A stretch of DNA of 45,680 bases from Pseudomonadota bacterium (GTDB taxonomy: Bacteria > Pseudomonadota > Alphaproteobacteria > Rhizobiales > Tepidamorphaceae), in contig JAEWYT010000187.1 in the NCBI GenBank assembly GCA_023458595.1, positions 1-45,680 on the forward strand. The letters are read 5' to 3'. Below the pieces are notes generated by a model that searched no databases, was not told the DNA's origin, and saw nothing but the letters and a program-made list of their open reading frames with translations. The translations under genes and the position numbers were made by a program. This document shows, in pieces, positions 8,172-17,009 of the stretch. How positions within the stretch are numbered: the stretch's first letter is position 1; each line of letters opens with the position of its first letter.

Positions 8172-9365
8172 CTATCGGGCATCCGGCAACAGGTTGCGCG
8201 AACGGCTCCACGCCAAGACCGAATCCACACATTGCTGGAGCAGCTCGGGTTGGCCGAGGTAATAGTGCGTAGCGTTCTTGATAGTGACGAATTCCTTGTC
8301 GGATGTACCGAGAGATCGTCGGATTGTCTCGGGATGCGTCGCGGGTACGGCATCGTCCGCGGAATTCTCGATTACGAGTACGGGTACTTTTTTGATCCGC
8401 GCGGCGTTTTCTGCACCCTTAGCCCGCGATAGGTCGAAGCTCCACTGGCTTAGCCAGGATCGTAAGCTCGAATAGCGCGCGAGTCCGGCGGGGCCGACAT
8501 TTGCAGTGCGGGGATCGCCAAGATAGCAGGTGCCAGGCTTACGATCATTCGGGTCGATCGTTGGATCGATCCAGCGCGGATCACACATCGTCCTGTGCAC
8601 CACGAAGGCTCGCTCGACTTCCGGTGTTCCACTTTTTTTCAGGCGGTCCAAAAGGTCGAGGCACCAGTCAGTGATCCGTCTGTTACGTGCGATCTGTGCA
8701 GCCCTAAATTCAGCAACAAACGACGGGTGAAATGGTGGAGTCACGACACTGTTAGGCGCATAGATGTCCAGATGGCTATTGCGTTTATCCGGATATAGTT
8801 CGTCAATTATAGATGGATCCATCCACTCGGTCAGCGTTTCCGCTCGTGACAGATGCGCGGCAATGAAAATTACGCCGTCCACGGAGGGCAATTTTGCGGA
8901 AACGAGATCCACCGGATCACCCGCCGGCGTATCCCGAATGGTCGGATGTTCTGCTTGGGCCTGATAAAATAAACTTAGCGAACCGCCACCCGACCAGCCT
9001 ACAAGTACGACACGTTCATAACCGGCCTGCTCGTATGCCCAGCGCACCCAGGCCCCCATGTCGAGTGCCACCTTCTCCATAATCAAAGCACTGTCATTTT
9101 TGGGATATCGACTGGCCGCACACAACACATGCAATCCAGCCTCGGCGAGCGCCAAAGGCATTGGTAAGAGATTCATGGTCGTAGACGGATGCATGAAGAT
9201 GAAAAGTGTCTTGGATCTACTACCTGCTCGACGCAAGAGCTGCCCTTCTAGCAAGGTCAAGCCCTGACTTCCGTGAAATCCATACGTTTCAACGAAAGCC
9301 GGAGCGTCATGAAAACGGAGGACTATCGGTTCCCTGGAGAAAGTCTCTTCAGTTCCAATCACCAT
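8172..9365 (-). CDS. Alpha/beta hydrolase
   Basis: A protein of 397 residues with an alpha/beta-hydrolase core. The nucleophile elbow is GWSGGGS (serine 125), the likely acid lies in ENSADDAVP, and the likely histidine in NATHYYLG near the C-terminus. A lid-like insertion occupies the middle. No signal peptide, so it should act in the cytoplasm, probably on an ester or thioester made in this pathway. The substrate cannot be named. It sits between the lyase gene (44 bases upstream) and the MmgE/PrpD gene in the same leftward operon. Confidence 0.85.
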   Translation of the reverse strand: MVIGTEETFSREPIVLRFHDAPAFVETYGFHGSQGLTLLEGQLLRRAGSRSKTLFIFMHPSTTMNLLPMPLALAEAGLHVLCAASRYPKNDSALIMEKVALDMGAWVRWAYEQAGYERVVLVGWSGGGSLSLFYQAQAEHPTIRDTPAGDPVDLVSAKLPSVDGVIFIAAHLSRAETLTEWMDPSIIDELYPDKRNSHLDIYAPNSVVTPPFHPSFVAEFRAAQIARNRRITDWCLDLLDRLKKSGTPEVERAFVVHRTMCDPRWIDPTIDPNDRKPGTCYLGDPRTANVGPAGLARYSSLRSWLSQWSFDLSRAKGAENAARIKKVPVLVIENSADDAVPATHPETIRRSLGTSDKEFVTIKNATHYYLGQPELLQQCVDSVLAWSRSRNLLPDAR

Positions 9366-9409
9366 CGATTTTCCTCGTCCAATCGATCGGAAAAAATTGA
9401 GTGAACGCG

Positions 9410-10276
9410 CTATTCAGCGTGCGTACGCTCGAACTCCCATACGTCCTCGAAGCCCATCAGCCTGGAGAATTTGTCGAAGGGATAGAGCGGCACCGGCAGC
9501 GCAGGGGTTTCCCGGTCTTCGGATAACGAGGCGTAGGCGGACTCCACGGCCGCGGCGGCGGCGAGAAACCCTGTCACCGGATATATCGCGATCCGGAAGC
9601 CCATCTCCTTCAGCCTTGTCCGCGGCAGGACGGGCGTCATGCCGCCGTCGACCAGATTGACCAGGACAGGATGAGACAATGTGCTCGCTATGCGCTGCAT
9701 TTCCTCTTCGCTTTCCGGCGATTCGACGAAAAGGATGTCCGCGCCCGCTGCAGCATAGGCCTCGGCGCGCCGTATCGCCTCGTCTAGGCCATAGGCGGTT
9801 CGCGCATCAGTCCGGGCGATGATGAGGAAATCGTCGGATCGCCTGCTTTCCGCCGCGACGGCGATCTTTCTCACCATCTCGTCGATCGGGACGACTCTCC
9901 GATCGGGCGTGTGCCCGCACTTCTTGGGGAACTGCTGATCCTCGATCTGGATCGCGGCCGCGCCCGCGCTTTCGTATCCGCGAACCGTGTGCCGGACGTT
10001 CAGAAGCCCGCCGTAGCCCGTATCGCCGTCGGCGATCAGCGGCGTGCTGACCATAGATGCAATCCGTTCGACCCGGCCGACCATGTCGGAATAGGTCGCA
10101 AGACCGGCGTCGGGCAAGCCCAGTTGCGATGCGACGACGCCGTAGCCGGTCATGTACAACGCATCGAAACCCAACGTGTCGGCGACCTTCGCCGATATCA
10201 TGTCGAAAACACCCGGCGCCGTGATGAATTTTCCTGACTCAAGCAGTGAGCGGAGTGTTTTCGGCTTTTCCTGCAC
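9410..10276 (-). CDS. Isocitrate lyase/PEP mutase family lyase
   Basis: A protein of 288 residues with the ICL/PEPM barrel. The metal-binding segment ADGDTGYG (about 82-89), the acidic pair in QIEDQ (112-113) and the catalytic loop KKCGH (118-122) are all present. The cysteine in KKCGH is the mark of C-C bond-cleaving lyases, for example 2-methylisocitrate lyase or dimethylmalate lyase, rather than mutases. The product would be a keto acid plus a second acid. It lies 27 bases after the LivF gene and so is likely co-transcribed with the importer. With the MmgE/PrpD protein it mirrors the dehydratase-lyase pairing of the methylcitrate pathway, but no methylcitrate synthase is here. Confidence 0.88.
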   Translation of the reverse strand: MQEKPKTLRSLLESGKFITAPGVFDMISAKVADTLGFDALYMTGYGVVASQLGLPDAGLATYSDMVGRVERIASMVSTPLIADGDTGYGGLLNVRHTVRGYESAGAAAIQIEDQQFPKKCGHTPDRRVVPIDEMVRKIAVAAESRRSDDFLIIARTDARTAYGLDEAIRRAEAYAAAGADILFVESPESEEEMQRIASTLSHPVLVNLVDGGMTPVLPRTRLKEMGFRIAIYPVTGFLAAAAAVESAYASLSEDRETPALPVPLYPFDKFSRLMGFEDVWEFERTHAE

Positions 10277-10303
10277 GTCCCTTACTCCCTTACGACACCT
10301 GAT

Positions 10304-10999
10304 TCAGCCCAGGTAGGCTTCCATGACTTCGGGCGAGTTCCGCAGGTCGTCCGGCTTCCCATGAAGAACGATCCGGCCACGCTTGATGAAGTACGCGTAG
10401 TCCACCACGGACAAAGCGATGGCTGCGTTCTGCTCGACCAGCAGGATCGACAGTCCCTGCTTGTGCAGCTCGACGACGGCATCGAAAACGAGATCGACGA
10501 TCGATGGAGCGAGACCCATGGAAGGTTCGTCCAGGACCAGGATGTCCGGGTCGATCATCAAGGCCCGGCCGATGGCGAGCATCTGCTGCTCGCCGCCGCT
10601 CAGCAGGCCCGCGATCTGGGCGCGCCGTTCCTTCAGCCTCGGGAACAGCTCGTAGACGCGCTGTAGCAGCACGTCGGGGGATCCCCTGCCCGCGTAGGAG
10701 GACAGCCAGAGATTTTCCTCAACTGTCAACGGTGCCACGACCATGCGCCCTTCGGGAACGAAGGCCATGCCGCGACGCACCACCTGGTGCAGACTGAGCT
10801 TGCGGATCTCCTCGCCCTTGAAGGTCACCGATCCCGTAACCGGGCGATGCAGGCCGACGATGCTCTTCAGCGTCGTCGACTTACCGGCTCCGTTTGCGCC
10901 CAGTAGGGCGGCGAACGTGCCCGAGGAGACCTCCAGGCAGATGTTCTCGACCGCCTGGATGGCGCCGTAGCTGGCCGAAAGGTTAGAAACTGTGAGCAT
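10304..10999 (-). CDS. livF: Branched-chain amino acid-type ABC transporter ATPase (LivF-like)
   Basis: A protein of 231 residues from the ATG at 10999 (MLTVSNLSASYG). Walker A is GANGAGKST, the signature is LLSGGEQQM, and Walker B leads into LDEPSMGLAP, the LivF form. The N-terminal extension possible upstream overlaps livG and has no family match, so it is rejected. The start overlaps the end of livG by 17 bases. It energises the LivHM pore with LivG on the cytoplasmic face. Given the catabolic neighbours the imported solute is more likely an organic acid or aromatic compound than leucine, as is common for extra Liv copies. Confidence 0.92.
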   Translation of the reverse strand: MLTVSNLSASYGAIQAVENICLEVSSGTFAALLGANGAGKSTTLKSIVGLHRPVTGSVTFKGEEIRKLSLHQVVRRGMAFVPEGRMVVAPLTVEENLWLSSYAGRGSPDVLLQRVYELFPRLKERRAQIAGLLSGGEQQMLAIGRALMIDPDILVLDEPSMGLAPSIVDLVFDAVVELHKQGLSILLVEQNAAIALSVVDYAYFIKRGRIVLHGKPDDLRNSPEVMEAYLG

Positions 11000-11762
11000 C
11001 GCGCCGTTTGCCGAAATAGGCTTCCTGAACCTTCGGGTCCTCAATGCACGTCTCCGGATTGCCTTGCGCAATCCGCTGGCCGAAATTCATGACGACGACC
11101 CGGTCGCAGAAATCGATGACCAGCTTCATGTTGTGTTCCACCATCATGATCGTCAGGCCCTCGTCCCTCAGCTTGTGAACCAGCTCGCCGATCTCCGTCG
11201 ATTCAGCCGGGTTCATGCCGGCCGTGGGCTCGTCCAGGAGGAGCAAGACGGGATCCGCGCCCAGCGCCCGGGCAATCTCGATGCGGCGCTGTTCTCCGTA
11301 CGACAGGGTCTCCGCCAGGACGTCGGCCGAGTGGGTCATTCCCACACGGTCGAGAAGGTGCATCGCGTGCTCCCGCGTCCGCTTCATCCGCGCCCGCGCG
11401 AACGGTGTATGAAGGAAGCTCGACCACATCGATACGCCGCGTTTGACAAAGGAACCGGCTATCACCTGCTCCAGCGCCGTCAGTCCGGGGATCAGGCGTA
11501 CGTTCTGATAAGTGCGTGCCAGTCCGAGCGTACTGACTATGTGAGGCTTCGTATCGGTGACGCGCGTGCCAGCGATCGAGATCTCGCCGGAGTCGGGGTG
11601 GAAAAGCCCGCTAATCAGATTGATCACGGTTGTTTTACCGGCCCCGTTCGGTCCCATCAGGCCGGTGACCAGCCCCTGTTGCGCGACGAACGAAAGGTCA
11701 TCTACCGCCGCGACGCCGCCGAACGACTTCTTCACCCGGTCCAAAGAAAGAAGGTCCGTCAT
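10983..11762 (-). CDS. livG: Branched-chain amino acid-type ABC transporter ATPase (LivG-like)
   Basis: A protein of 259 residues from ATG 11762 (MTDLLSLDRVKKSFGG). Walker A GPNGAGKTT, signature LSYGEQRR, Walker B with LDEPTAGMNP, and the LivG-type C-terminal extension (GQRIAQGNPE) are all visible. The start overlaps the livM stop as ATGA. A longer frame upstream to 12227 is only the shadow of livM. It pairs with LivF. Confidence 0.92.
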   Translation of the reverse strand: MTDLLSLDRVKKSFGGVAAVDDLSFVAQQGLVTGLMGPNGAGKTTVINLISGLFHPDSGEISIAGTRVTDTKPHIVSTLGLARTYQNVRLIPGLTALEQVIAGSFVKRGVSMWSSFLHTPFARARMKRTREHAMHLLDRVGMTHSADVLAETLSYGEQRRIEIARALGADPVLLLLDEPTAGMNPAESTEIGELVHKLRDEGLTIMMVEHNMKLVIDFCDRVVVMNFGQRIAQGNPETCIEDPKVQEAYFGKRRDAHSF

Positions 11763-12613
11763 CGGGTGTTCCGGGCCTTGCGAAGGCGGATTGCCCGCGG
11801 ATCGATCAGCCCGCGCGGAAGGAAGATCATGATCAGCAGCAGCACCACGCCGCTCGCGAGATCCTGGAGTTGCGGAACAACGGCCTGGGAGGCGATGGGA
11901 AGTACGGTGTAGACGGCGGCGCCGAGGACGGGGCCGAACCAGTGATATGATCCCCCGAGGACCGCGCTGGCGATCATCGTGAAGGCTATGCCGATGAAAA
12001 ACGTGTCGGGCGTGATGTACTGAAGAAGCAACGCCAGCAGAACGCCGCCCAATCCTCCGACGAACCCGCTTATGCCAAACGCGACGAGCTGGACCTTCTG
12101 CAGGTTCACACCCATACAGGCGGCAACGGCCGGGTCTTCCCGAAGGACTCGCGAGGCAATGCCGAACCACGAATTGTACAGGGCGTAGAAGCCAATAACC
12201 GTCAGGACCAGCAAGGCGGTCAGCCATTCCATGGGAAGCGGAATAGGTATGCCTAGACCGATCACGCCACCGGTCAGCGCCGGTGCGTTCAGCACCACCA
12301 CACGGGTGATCAGAACGAGTGCCAGGCTGGCGAGGGCCATCCAGTGGCTGCTCAACCGGAGAAAAACGACCGCGACCAACAACGCGCAGACCGTTCCCCC
12401 CACTGCGCTCGCCAGGAAGACGAACGGCAAGGCGACGCCCTTGATGACGAGCTGGGCGCCGAGGAAGCCGCCCACGGCAGCGAACGTTACCGTCCCGAAG
12501 CTCAAAAAGCCGGCCGATAGAACCGCATACGTGCTGAGAGCGAAGAAGGCGTTGACCATCGCGTAGGCGACCGTTGTCCGGTTGATCGCCCAGAAGTCGT
12601 ACAAATGCTCCAT
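11759..12613 (-). CDS. livM: Branched-chain amino acid-type ABC transporter permease (LivM-like)
   Basis: A protein of 284 residues, strongly hydrophobic, with about eight membrane segments. The pattern of a long N-terminal hairpin, the segment SRVLREDPAVAACMGVN and the ending FLPRGLIDP are typical of LivM. It overlaps livG at its end and lies one base after livH. It forms the inner-membrane pore with LivH. Confidence 0.92.
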   Translation of the reverse strand: MEHLYDFWAINRTTVAYAMVNAFFALSTYAVLSAGFLSFGTVTFAAVGGFLGAQLVIKGVALPFVFLASAVGGTVCALLVAVVFLRLSSHWMALASLALVLITRVVVLNAPALTGGVIGLGIPIPLPMEWLTALLVLTVIGFYALYNSWFGIASRVLREDPAVAACMGVNLQKVQLVAFGISGFVGGLGGVLLALLLQYITPDTFFIGIAFTMIASAVLGGSYHWFGPVLGAAVYTVLPIASQAVVPQLQDLASGVVLLLIMIFLPRGLIDPRAIRLRKARNTR

Positions 12614-12614
12614 C

Positions 12615-13502
12615 TCAGGCCCTCACGTGGCTTCCGGTGCCGAAGAGCCCCTGTGGTCTGGCCAACAGGAACAGGAGCAGTAGCGAATAGGTGAATCCAT
12701 CCCGCAACGCCGTGGAGATGTACTGGCCGCAGAAGACCTCGAGCACACCGAGCACGAGCCCGGCGATCGCGGTGCCGCGCACGTCCGTGTAGCCGCCGAC
12801 CACGACTGCCGCGAACCCCTTCAGCATGAGACTCTGGCCAAGCGTGAAGGACACGTTCGATGTCAGGATTCCGCCGAGGACCCCGGCGAGACCGGAGATG
12901 CCTCCGGCAAGCGCCGCGGTCAGGAGAATTATGTGCCGGCTGTTCACGCCGCCGAGGGCGGCTGCGACCGGACTCCAGCCGACTGCCCGAATTGCCGCCC
13001 CGAGCCGCGTCCGCGCGATCAGATAGTGCATTCCCACGGTTAACGCGATCAGCGTGCAGATCGAGATCACCTGCATCGCGGGAAGCGGTATCGGGTTCAT
13101 TGTCAGCATCTGGCCCGGATAGCTTCCGGCCGGATAGCTGAGGCTTTGCTGGCCGGTCGCGAAACCGGCCAGGCTGTCCAGGATCATCCAGAACGCGATA
13201 CTCGTTATAAGCGCGCCGAGCATGTCGACCTTGCGCGCCCGAAGCGGCTGGAAGCCTAGTTGGTCGACGACGATGGCGACGAGGCCGCCGCCGGCGACTG
13301 CCACAAGCAGGACCGCGGGAAACGGCAAGCCGGCCTGCTTGGCTGCGACGAGTCCAATGATCGCCGCCCAAGTCGCGTAACATCCCTGCGCCGCGTTCAG
13401 GATGCCCATGGTGGCGAAGACCAGTCCAAAGCCAATCCCGAACAGGGCATAGAGAGACCCCAGCGCGAGGCCGTTCAACAATTGGGAGGCGAACAGTTCC
13501 AT
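12615..13502 (-). CDS. livH: Branched-chain amino acid-type ABC transporter permease (LivH-like)
   Basis: A protein of 295 residues with a hydrophobic, multi-span profile. The LivH marks are the early LNGLALGSLYALFGIGFGL run, GILNAAQG, and the loop with GWSPVAAALGGVN near residue 175. It follows the substrate-binding protein gene by four bases and precedes livM by one, so the importer genes are a tight transcription unit. Confidence 0.92.
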   Translation of the reverse strand: MELFASQLLNGLALGSLYALFGIGFGLVFATMGILNAAQGCYATWAAIIGLVAAKQAGLPFPAVLLVAVAGGGLVAIVVDQLGFQPLRARKVDMLGALITSIAFWMILDSLAGFATGQQSLSYPAGSYPGQMLTMNPIPLPAMQVISICTLIALTVGMHYLIARTRLGAAIRAVGWSPVAAALGGVNSRHIILLTAALAGGISGLAGVLGGILTSNVSFTLGQSLMLKGFAAVVVGGYTDVRGTAIAGLVLGVLEVFCGQYISTALRDGFTYSLLLLFLLARPQGLFGTGSHVRA

Positions 13503-13506
13503 GGCG

Positions 13507-14667
13507 TCACGGCTTCCAGGGCGCGAGCTTGCCGTCAGCCGTCCAGCTTACGAACAGGCTCTTGTCCACCTCGATCTGTCCGTCATGGAACGTCACGCCG
13601 CCGTAGACGTCGTTCTTGATCGTATCCATCTTGGACATCGCGTCGGCCAGCGCCTTGCGCGTCGGCTTTCCGTCGAGGGTTTCCAGCCCCTGCGCGATGA
13701 ACTGCATCGCGGTGAAGCCCTGGGCGGCGTAGACGTCCGGATCACTGCCGAATTTCTCGTGATAGGATTTGACGAAGGCCTTCCCGGCTTCGGAGTCCGC
13801 CAGGTCAGCTGTAAAGCTGACGCCGAACGGGACGTTCTTCAGGGCCTCACCGACCTTTTCGAAAACCGCGATAGGCGAAATGGCTTCGTTGGTCGCCATA
13901 TGGCCTTCCCAGCCGCGGGCCCTCACCGCCTGGATGAATCCGGCGGCAGGGATCTGAGTCACATAGATCATGATCAGATCCGGCTTCAGCGCGATGAGCT
14001 GCGTCGCCTGGGCCGTGAAGTCCGTGTCATGACCGAGCGCCGTAGCCACGCCGACGGTCTTGGAGCCAGCCGCTTCGAAGACTTCCTGGCTTGCCTTGAA
14101 CCTCTGCTGGAAAGGTTCGTTGTCCGCCAGGACGAAATAGGCGACCGTCTTCGGCTTCAGCACCTCGACCAGATGCTTCGACAGAGCGACTTCCTGAATG
14201 CCCGGCAGCGCCGTGACGCTGTAGACCCAGGGCACTTCCGGCAGGCCGGGCATCGTCGCACCGTAGATAACCAACGGCACCTCGTTGCGGACAGCGACCG
14301 GCTTCAGGGCACCCGCGATGCTGGAGAAGATGCAGCAGCTCGTCGCAATGATGTCCCGATCGGCAACAAGCTGGTTGTAGCCTTGGATGGACCGCGCGGG
14401 ATCGCTGGCGCCTTCGCGCTCGACGATCTCGAGCTTGGCGCCCTCGCCTAGCGCGCCGCTGGCATTTATCTGCTCGACCGCGAGCTCGGCCCCCTGGGCG
14501 TAGGAGACGCCCGCGAATGCCACGACGCCGGTGCGATCGGCGATGAAGCCGATCTTGTAGGTGCCTGGGTCGATGGCCGCAGCCGGCGTGGCGTTGCCCG
14601 CCACAACGACTGTTCCCAAGCCAATTGCCAGCAACCCGGCTGACGCAAAATTTCCGAAAGTTTTCAT
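13507..14667 (-). CDS. Periplasmic substrate-binding protein of the Liv-type transporter
   Basis: A protein of 386 residues starting with a cleavable signal peptide (hydrophobic run LLAIGLGTVVVAG followed by NATPAAA). The mature part has the type I periplasmic-binding fold, with IGFIADRTGVVAFAG near the start, as in LivK-like receptors. The start at 14667 has GGGAGAA upstream. It is the first gene of the eight-gene leftward operon and its promoter must lie in 14,668-14,949 beside the two palindromes. Ligand unknown; proteins of this class bind amino acids, aromatic acids, amides or short organic acids. Confidence 0.92.
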   Translation of the reverse strand: MKTFGNFASAGLLAIGLGTVVVAGNATPAAAIDPGTYKIGFIADRTGVVAFAGVSYAQGAELAVEQINASGALGEGAKLEIVEREGASDPARSIQGYNQLVADRDIIATSCCIFSSIAGALKPVAVRNEVPLVIYGATMPGLPEVPWVYSVTALPGIQEVALSKHLVEVLKPKTVAYFVLADNEPFQQRFKASQEVFEAAGSKTVGVATALGHDTDFTAQATQLIALKPDLIMIYVTQIPAAGFIQAVRARGWEGHMATNEAISPIAVFEKVGEALKNVPFGVSFTADLADSEAGKAFVKSYHEKFGSDPDVYAAQGFTAMQFIAQGLETLDGKPTRKALADAMSKMDTIKNDVYGGVTFHDGQIEVDKSLFVSWTADGKLAPWKP

Positions 14668-14828
14668 TGGCGATTTCTCCCATCGCTACCGCCCCCGGAT
14701 GGTCGTGTCGCCAATCCGCAAGGCCAATCATCTGCCCCGGCCTCATTAGGCAAGGGTGCCACCACGCTCTTCACGGCGCTTCCATTGGGCTCACACACTT
14801 TACAGATTGGGAATACGTGTCAATCCGT

Positions 14829-14840
14829 TTTGGATCCAAT
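14829..14840. promoter_or_regulatory. Predicted GntR/FCD operator, site 1
   Basis: TTTGGATCCAAT contains the perfect 10-bp palindrome TTGGATCCAA (14830-14839). It differs by one base from the VanR-type (GntR, FCD subfamily) operator ATTGGATCCAAT that I recall from Caulobacter. It lies between the divergent transporter and SDR genes, where the GntR gene at 15762 would be expected to act. Confidence 0.6.
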
Positions 14841-14878
14841 TTTGGATTTTTTTTCGACTTTGGTGTTGCGTTTCCCTA

Positions 14879-14894
14879 ACATTGCGTCCAATGT
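14879..14894. promoter_or_regulatory. Predicted GntR/FCD operator, site 2
   Basis: ACATTGCGTCCAATGT has perfect six-base arms (ACATTG/CAATGT) and the ATTG-N4-CAAT form of site 1. The two centres are 52 bases apart, about five helical turns, so two dimers could bind the same face of the DNA. Confidence 0.55.
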
Positions 14895-14949
14895 TACATT
14901 TGAAGAAACGAATGGCCACACTGAAAAAGAAGCCCCGCGGACCAGAACG

Positions 14950-15765
14950 ATGACCGAAACGTCCGACGTTCCGACGAGCCCGACCACTGTGCCGCACGTT
15001 GGATTGCAGCGACGCGCACTCATCACCGCGGGAGCGTCGGGAATAGGTGCGGCGATCGCCAAGGCGCTCGTCGATGCGGGCGCACGGGTCCACATCTGCG
15101 ACATCGACCGGGAGCGAATTGCCCGGTTCCAGTCCGAGTGTCCGGCCGCAGGGACCAGTCATTGCGACGTGACTGATGAGGCTGCGGTCGAAGTGATGGT
15201 CGACGAAGCGGTGGCGTCGCTGGGGGGGCTCGATGCACTCGTCAACAACGCCGGAATTTCAGGGCCCACTGCACCGATCGATCAGACCGACAGCGACGCG
15301 TGGTCGAAGACCTACGACGTCAATGTCCATGGAACTTTCTACGTCACACGGGCTGCAGTCCCGCATCTGCGCGAAGCAAACGGTGGCTCGATAGTCAACG
15401 TGTCCTCGGTTGCCGGCCGGCTCGGATTTCCGTTGCGTTCCGCATACGTTGGTTCGAAGTGGGCGCTGATCGGACTTACGAAGACATGGGCCATGGAACT
15501 CGGCCCTTCCGACATTCGCGTGAATGCACTGCTACCCGGACTCGTTACCGGACCGCGTATCAGATCGGTGATCGCCGCGCGGGCCGCGGCCACGGGGCAG
15601 TCGGAAGAAGAAATCGAACGCGGCTTCCTGGCTGACGTATCGCTTCGGCGAATGGTCGATGCAAGCGAGATAGCCGGGATGGTGACTTACCTGCTCTCTC
15701 CGATCGCCCGGAGTATTAGTGGTCAGTCGATCAGTATCGACGGCAACTTCGAGGTGATCCGGTGA
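14950..15765 (+). CDS. SDR family NAD(P)-dependent oxidoreductase
   Basis: A protein of 271 residues from ATG 14950. Classical short-chain dehydrogenase marks: nucleotide loop TAGASGIG (26-33, with A in place of the usual first G spacing), acidic D51 after the second strand which favours NAD, NNAG (99-102), catalytic S152/153, Y166 and K170 (YVGSK). Upstream in-frame codons to 14785 run through the operator region and are rejected. Its stop overlaps the GTG of the regulator gene. It probably oxidises a hydroxyacyl intermediate of the pathway, as a 3-hydroxyacyl-CoA dehydrogenase would, but the substrate is not known. Confidence 0.88.
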   Translation: MTETSDVPTSPTTVPHVGLQRRALITAGASGIGAAIAKALVDAGARVHICDIDRERIARFQSECPAAGTSHCDVTDEAAVEVMVDEAVASLGGLDALVNNAGISGPTAPIDQTDSDAWSKTYDVNVHGTFYVTRAAVPHLREANGGSIVNVSSVAGRLGFPLRSAYVGSKWALIGLTKTWAMELGPSDIRVNALLPGLVTGPRIRSVIAARAAATGQSEEEIERGFLADVSLRRMVDASEIAGMVTYLLSPIARSISGQSISIDGNFEVIR

Positions 15766-16514
15766 GCGCCGCCGAGCAGTCCGTATATCTCTCCATCCGC
15801 GACAGAATCGTGAACGGCGTCTACCCCGGTGGGGCCCATCTTCGCACGGAGACACTGGCGACGACGCTTGGCACAAGCCGGACGCCGGTCAGGGCTGCAT
15901 TGCAGCGCCTGCACGCGGAAGGGCTAGTCGTACTCATCGCAAATCGGGGTGCGTTCGCCTCGTCCTGGAGCGCTGCGGATATCGACGACGTCTTCGATAT
16001 CCGTATCCTGCTCGAAGCCCGAGCCGCGACACTGGCGGCCAAAAACATATCGCCTGAATCTCTTTCGACGCTCAAGGAACTGGCCGACCGGATGGAGTTC
16101 GCCATCAGGTCGAAAACTTCGAAACAGTTGGACGCTCTTACGGAGCACAATGCCGAGTTTCACCGCCTCGTTGTCGCGGAGGCCGCAAACCGCCGCCTTG
16201 CACTTGTGCTTGGACAAATCGTGCAAATTCCTTTGGTGATGCGGACCTTCGCAATCTATAGCAGCGATGAACTCGCGCGGAGTATGCAGCATCATCGCGA
16301 CCTAATTGTCGCGTTCGAGGCTGGCGACGGAGATTGGGCGGCATCAGTCATGCAAAGCCATCTCCATGCGGCCCACCAAGTGCTGCGCCGACGCACAGAC
16401 CTACTTGCCGACAACGGCGCGCCTTCGCCCAGCAAAGGCAAGCCCGAGAGGAAGCCCAGCCGCCGCGCAAAAAAGGGCAAACCGCACCCCTCGGAGAGAA
16501 CCGACACAAAATGA
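15762..16514 (+). CDS. GntR family transcriptional regulator, FCD subfamily
   Basis: A protein of 250 residues starting with GTG, overlapping the SDR stop. The N-terminal winged helix (IRDRIVNGVYPGGAHLRTETLATTLGTSRTPVRAAL) is standard GntR. The C-terminal FCD domain shows the histidine pattern for a bound metal and acid ligand: EHNAEFHRLV, the HH of MQHHRDLI, and SHLHAAHQ. A lysine/arginine-rich tail follows. Members usually repress and release DNA on binding an acyl or organic-acid ligand. The two palindromes at 14,829-14,894 are the likely sites, which would let it control both divergent operons. The pseudogene start overlaps its end. Confidence 0.88.
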   Translation: MSAAEQSVYLSIRDRIVNGVYPGGAHLRTETLATTLGTSRTPVRAALQRLHAEGLVVLIANRGAFASSWSAADIDDVFDIRILLEARAATLAAKNISPESLSTLKELADRMEFAIRSKTSKQLDALTEHNAEFHRLVVAEAANRRLALVLGQIVQIPLVMRTFAIYSSDELARSMQHHRDLIVAFEAGDGDWAASVMQSHLHAAHQVLRRRTDLLADNGAPSPSKGKPERKPSRRAKKGKPHPSERTDTK

Positions 16515-16967
16515 CGAATTGGATTCGATCTGCTGACTTTGTGAATTTCCAGGTCAGCGAGTGCGTCGCACGCGTCACCCTGAATAGGCCAGAAAAGCGC
16601 AACGCCCTTCATGCGTCGATGCTCCAGGAGTTGCACGACGCAATACTTGAGGCCGATGACCTGGCGGACGTGAATGTCATCATACCTGATGCAGCCGGCA
16701 AAAAACTCGCCCGCCGGCTTGGCTTCGTCGAACACGAACTGCTCGCGACGCAGAAGTGCATCATCAACATCGCCCCGGCGCTAGCAGAATCCAGAACGCT
16801 GCAGCGAATGGCTGTCGAGATGAATGCCCGATCCCACACCGTTAAGGGGTCCCCGCCACTCGCGATTTGTCAAGGTTCTGGAGCAACACGGGTTCAAGGA
16901 AGCTCTCAAGATTCGCATCGAGCCGTTCAGCGACGGGATCGTCAAAATCCGCAACGCCGGTCGCTGA
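16511..16967 (+). pseudogene. Broken enoyl-CoA hydratase/isomerase gene
   Basis: The first 55 codons are a normal crotonase N-terminus (VARVTLNRPEKRNALHASML, then VNVIIPDAAGK). The expected oxyanion-hole and catalytic part is missing: after DAAGK the frame jumps to a segment that reads like the C-terminal helices of the family (GFVEHELLATQKCIINIAP). A second fault is a one-base shift in a G run near 16,845; after it the next frame gives VKVLEQHGFKEALKIRIEPF and stops at 16,967. Roughly half of a usual 260-residue protein is deleted. The ATG overlaps the regulator stop, so it was once in the operon. The intact copy at 21,174 may have made it dispensable. Confidence 0.75.
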
Positions 16968-17009
16968 TCCGGCTTCCAGCCGCAATTGACTAGCGAGAAG
17001 CTTCGCCCC

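Noticed and set aside
10983..12227. N-terminal extension of the LivG frame to 12227
   Set aside because: The extension overlaps livM on the same strand and has no LivG similarity; ATG 11762 gives the family start and an ATGA overlap.
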